14,201 nt of DNA from NCBI GenBank assembly GCA_002478745.1, contig DLQI01000107.1, positions 1-14,201 of the forward strand. The letters are read 5' to 3'. Of the stretch, positions 12,404-14,201 are shown one piece after another (positions within the stretch are counted from its first letter, which is position 1; the number at the start of each line of letters is the position of its first letter). The notes beneath the pieces are model-generated. The model did no database searches, had not been told where the DNA came from, and worked only from the letters and a program-made list of their open reading frames with translations. The DNA is from Rhodobacteraceae bacterium UBA7436. Lineage in GTDB: Bacteria; Pseudomonadota; Alphaproteobacteria; Rhodobacterales; Rhodobacteraceae. Position numbers and translations under genes: made by a program.

Positions 12404-14125
12404 ATGCATCACCTTCGCCAATACCTCCCAATCCTCGAATGGGGCCGCCGCTACGACCGCAATACATTTTCCAATGACATGATAGCGGCCGTGATTGTGA
12501 CGATCATGCTGATCCCGCAATCTTTGGCGTATGCGCTTTTGGCAGGATTGCCGCCAGAGGCCGGGATCTATGCCTCAATCGCGCCGATCGTGCTTTATGC
12601 TATCTTCGGGACAAGCCGCGCTTTGGCGGTTGGGCCCGTGGCAGTTGTATCGCTGCTAACAGCTTCGGCAATTGGTCAGGTCGCTGATGCCGGTACAGCA
12701 GGTTATGTGATTGCGGCGTTGACGCTGGCATTCTTATCCGGAGTGTTTTTGCTTTTACTGGGTGTGTTCCGCTTAGGTTTTTTCGCAAATTTTCTAAGCC
12801 ATCCTGTGATCGCGGGCTTTATCACGGCCTCAGGTATTCTCATCGCGACAAGCCAGCTCAAACATATCTTAGGCGTTGATGCACACGGTCATACCTTGCC
12901 CGAAATGCTCGGATCGATCTTTGAACATCTTGACCAGATTAGTTGGATCACTGTCATCATCGGTTTCACAGCGACCTCTTTTCTGTTTTGGGTACGCAAG
13001 AACTTGAAGCCGCTCCTGACAAAATTAGGCCTATCGCCCCTTATGGCGGATATTCTGACCAAAGCCGGACCCGTTGCCGCCGTTGTTGCGACAACGGTTT
13101 CTGTGTGGGCCTTTGGGTTAGCCGACAAAGGTGTGAAAATCGTTGGGGAAGTTCCCCAAAGTCTGCCACCTTTGACAATGCCTAGCTTTTCACCTGAATT
13201 GATGAGTTCCTTACTTATTCCGGCAATCCTTATTTCGATCATTGGTTTTGTTGAAAGCATCTCTGTTGCGCAAACGCTTGCTGCCAAGAAACGCCAGCAA
13301 ATCGACCCTAACCAGGAGCTGATCGGACTGGGGGCTGCAAACCTTGGCGCGGCGTTCACGGGTGGTTTTCCTGTCACAGGTGGATTTTCCCGTTCGGTGG
13401 TTAATTTTGATGCTGGGTCAGAAACACCTGCCGCCGGCATCTATACGGCAATGGGTTTGGCCGTCGCAGCCCTCTTTCTCACTCCTCTAGTATTTTTCCT
13501 ACCAAAGGCGACGCTTGCAGCCACGATCATCGTTGCCGTTCTCAGTCTTGTGGATTTGACCATTCTGAAGAAGACATGGAACTATAACCGCGATGATTTT
13601 CTGGCGGTCTTTGTCACCATTCTTCTGACTTTGTCCCTAGGTGTCGAAGTCGGTGTTGCTAGTGGGGTCACTATCTCGATTCTTCTGCATCTTTACAAAA
13701 CTTCACGCCCACATGTCGCCGAAGTAGGCCTTGTGCCAGGCAGTCAGCATTTCCGCAATATTCAGCGTCACGACGTCGAAACAGATCCGACTCTCCTGAC
13801 ATTGCGCGTTGACGAAAGCCTGTACTTTATTAATGCGCGGTTCCTGCAAGATATGGTGCAGGCTCGGGTTAGCGAAGGCACCGAAATTAAAAATGTCATC
13901 TTGATGTTCTCGGCGGTGAACGAGGTAGACTATTCCGCCCTCGAAAGCCTCGAGGCAATTAATCTACGTCTCAAGGATATGGGCATCGGGTTTCATTTGT
14001 CTGAGGTTAAAGGTCCCGTGATGGACCGCCTCAAGTCAACGCATCTGATCCTTGACTTGAATGGCGATGTCTTCTTGTCACAGTATGATGCGACTATGGC
14101 GCTGAGGTTCAAAGCAAGGATCTGA
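12404..14125 (+). CDS. SulP-family anion permease with STAS domain
   Basis: From ATG 12404 the protein is 573 residues. The N-terminal part has the SulP signature (DMIAAVIVTIMLIPQSLAYA, then LAGLPPEAGIYASIAP) and about ten or more membrane helices, with the FVESISVAQTLAAKKRQ and GGFPVTGGFSRS motifs later on. A C-terminal cytoplasmic STAS domain (about the last 110 residues) contains VNEVDYSALESLE. Members carry sulfate, bicarbonate or other anions; in this context, sulfate or sulfite produced by sulfide oxidation is the likely substrate. The frame is open 28 codons further, to a TTG at 12320, but that part lies within hairpins and has no ribosome site; the ATG has only a weak GGA upstream. 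It may be transcribed with sqr or separately. Confidence 0.9.
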   Translation: MHHLRQYLPILEWGRRYDRNTFSNDMIAAVIVTIMLIPQSLAYALLAGLPPEAGIYASIAPIVLYAIFGTSRALAVGPVAVVSLLTASAIGQVADAGTAGYVIAALTLAFLSGVFLLLLGVFRLGFFANFLSHPVIAGFITASGILIATSQLKHILGVDAHGHTLPEMLGSIFEHLDQISWITVIIGFTATSFLFWVRKNLKPLLTKLGLSPLMADILTKAGPVAAVVATTVSVWAFGLADKGVKIVGEVPQSLPPLTMPSFSPELMSSLLIPAILISIIGFVESISVAQTLAAKKRQQIDPNQELIGLGAANLGAAFTGGFPVTGGFSRSVVNFDAGSETPAAGIYTAMGLAVAALFLTPLVFFLPKATLAATIIVAVLSLVDLTILKKTWNYNRDDFLAVFVTILLTLSLGVEVGVASGVTISILLHLYKTSRPHVAEVGLVPGSQHFRNIQRHDVETDPTLLTLRVDESLYFINARFLQDMVQARVSEGTEIKNVILMFSAVNEVDYSALESLEAINLRLKDMGIGFHLSEVKGPVMDRLKSTHLILDLNGDVFLSQYDATMALRFKARI

Positions 14126-14201
14126 GAGGGTAGTAAAAGCGGTAGGTGTTGTCAGACAAACTTGACGGTTTCGCGGCCGATCCCTATTTTTGGTAAATGA
14201 C
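14126..14201. other. Right-edge non-coding tail
   Basis: No gene, clear terminator or RNA is visible in the 76 bases after the SulP stop. A TTGACG at about 14171 could be part of a promoter for a gene beyond the edge, which is not supportable here. Confidence 0.4.

Noticed and set aside
1..14201. CRISPR array, tRNA or rRNA genes
   Set aside because: No regularly spaced direct repeats of 20-40 bases and no cloverleaf or rRNA-like stretches were seen on either strand.

Overview
The window looks like chromosomal DNA of a marine alphaproteobacterium of the Roseobacter group (Rhodobacterales). This is inferred from protein style (a Roseobacter-like integrase fragment, paired Crp/Fnr regulators, split YeeE/YedE proteins) and moderate GC; no rRNA or other taxonomic marker is present. 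The theme is sulfide/persulfide oxidation linked to a sulfide- and NO-tolerant terminal oxidase, with its own sensors.

Left edge (1-2530), accessory and partly decayed: a gene-free stretch with short repeats; a minus-strand membrane-anchored His/Met-rich protein (343-981); a divergent short Crp/Fnr regulator (1009-1545) whose start is overlapped by an FNR-like box; then a scar where the 5' part of a tyrosine integrase gene (plus strand) meets the 5' part of a GNAT acetyltransferase gene (minus strand), followed by AT-rich DNA.

Centre (2531-6190, minus strand), one probable operon read right to left: a 1-Cys peroxiredoxin, a secreted four-EF-hand protein, cyanide-insensitive bd-type quinol oxidase subunits I and II, and a 34-residue DUF2474-like third subunit that starts on the stop codon of subunit II.

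Right half (6316-14125, plus strand): an NsrR-like Rrf2 [Fe-S] regulator overlapping a Crp/Fnr regulator, closed by a clear intrinsic terminator; then DUF2892 protein, two half-size YeeE/YedE sulfur transporters, a second copy of the His/Met-rich protein (about 77% identical to the first over 139 residues), a rhodanese, a persulfide-dioxygenase-like metallo-beta-lactamase protein, a DUF442-sulfide:quinone oxidoreductase fusion, and a SulP anion permease behind a leader with three stem-loops.

How it could work: SQR oxidises sulfide to persulfide and reduces quinone; the dioxygenase and rhodanese turn persulfide sulfur into sulfite and thiosulfate; YeeE/YedE and SulP move sulfur anions; the bd-type oxidase re-oxidises quinol while resisting sulfide. 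A nearly identical 14-bp palindromic site lies between the two divergent operons (6250-6263) and before the sulfur operon (7470-7483), so a single regulator may control all three transcription units. This is the most interesting observation, together with the duplicated, uncharacterised His/Met protein with an internal repeat.
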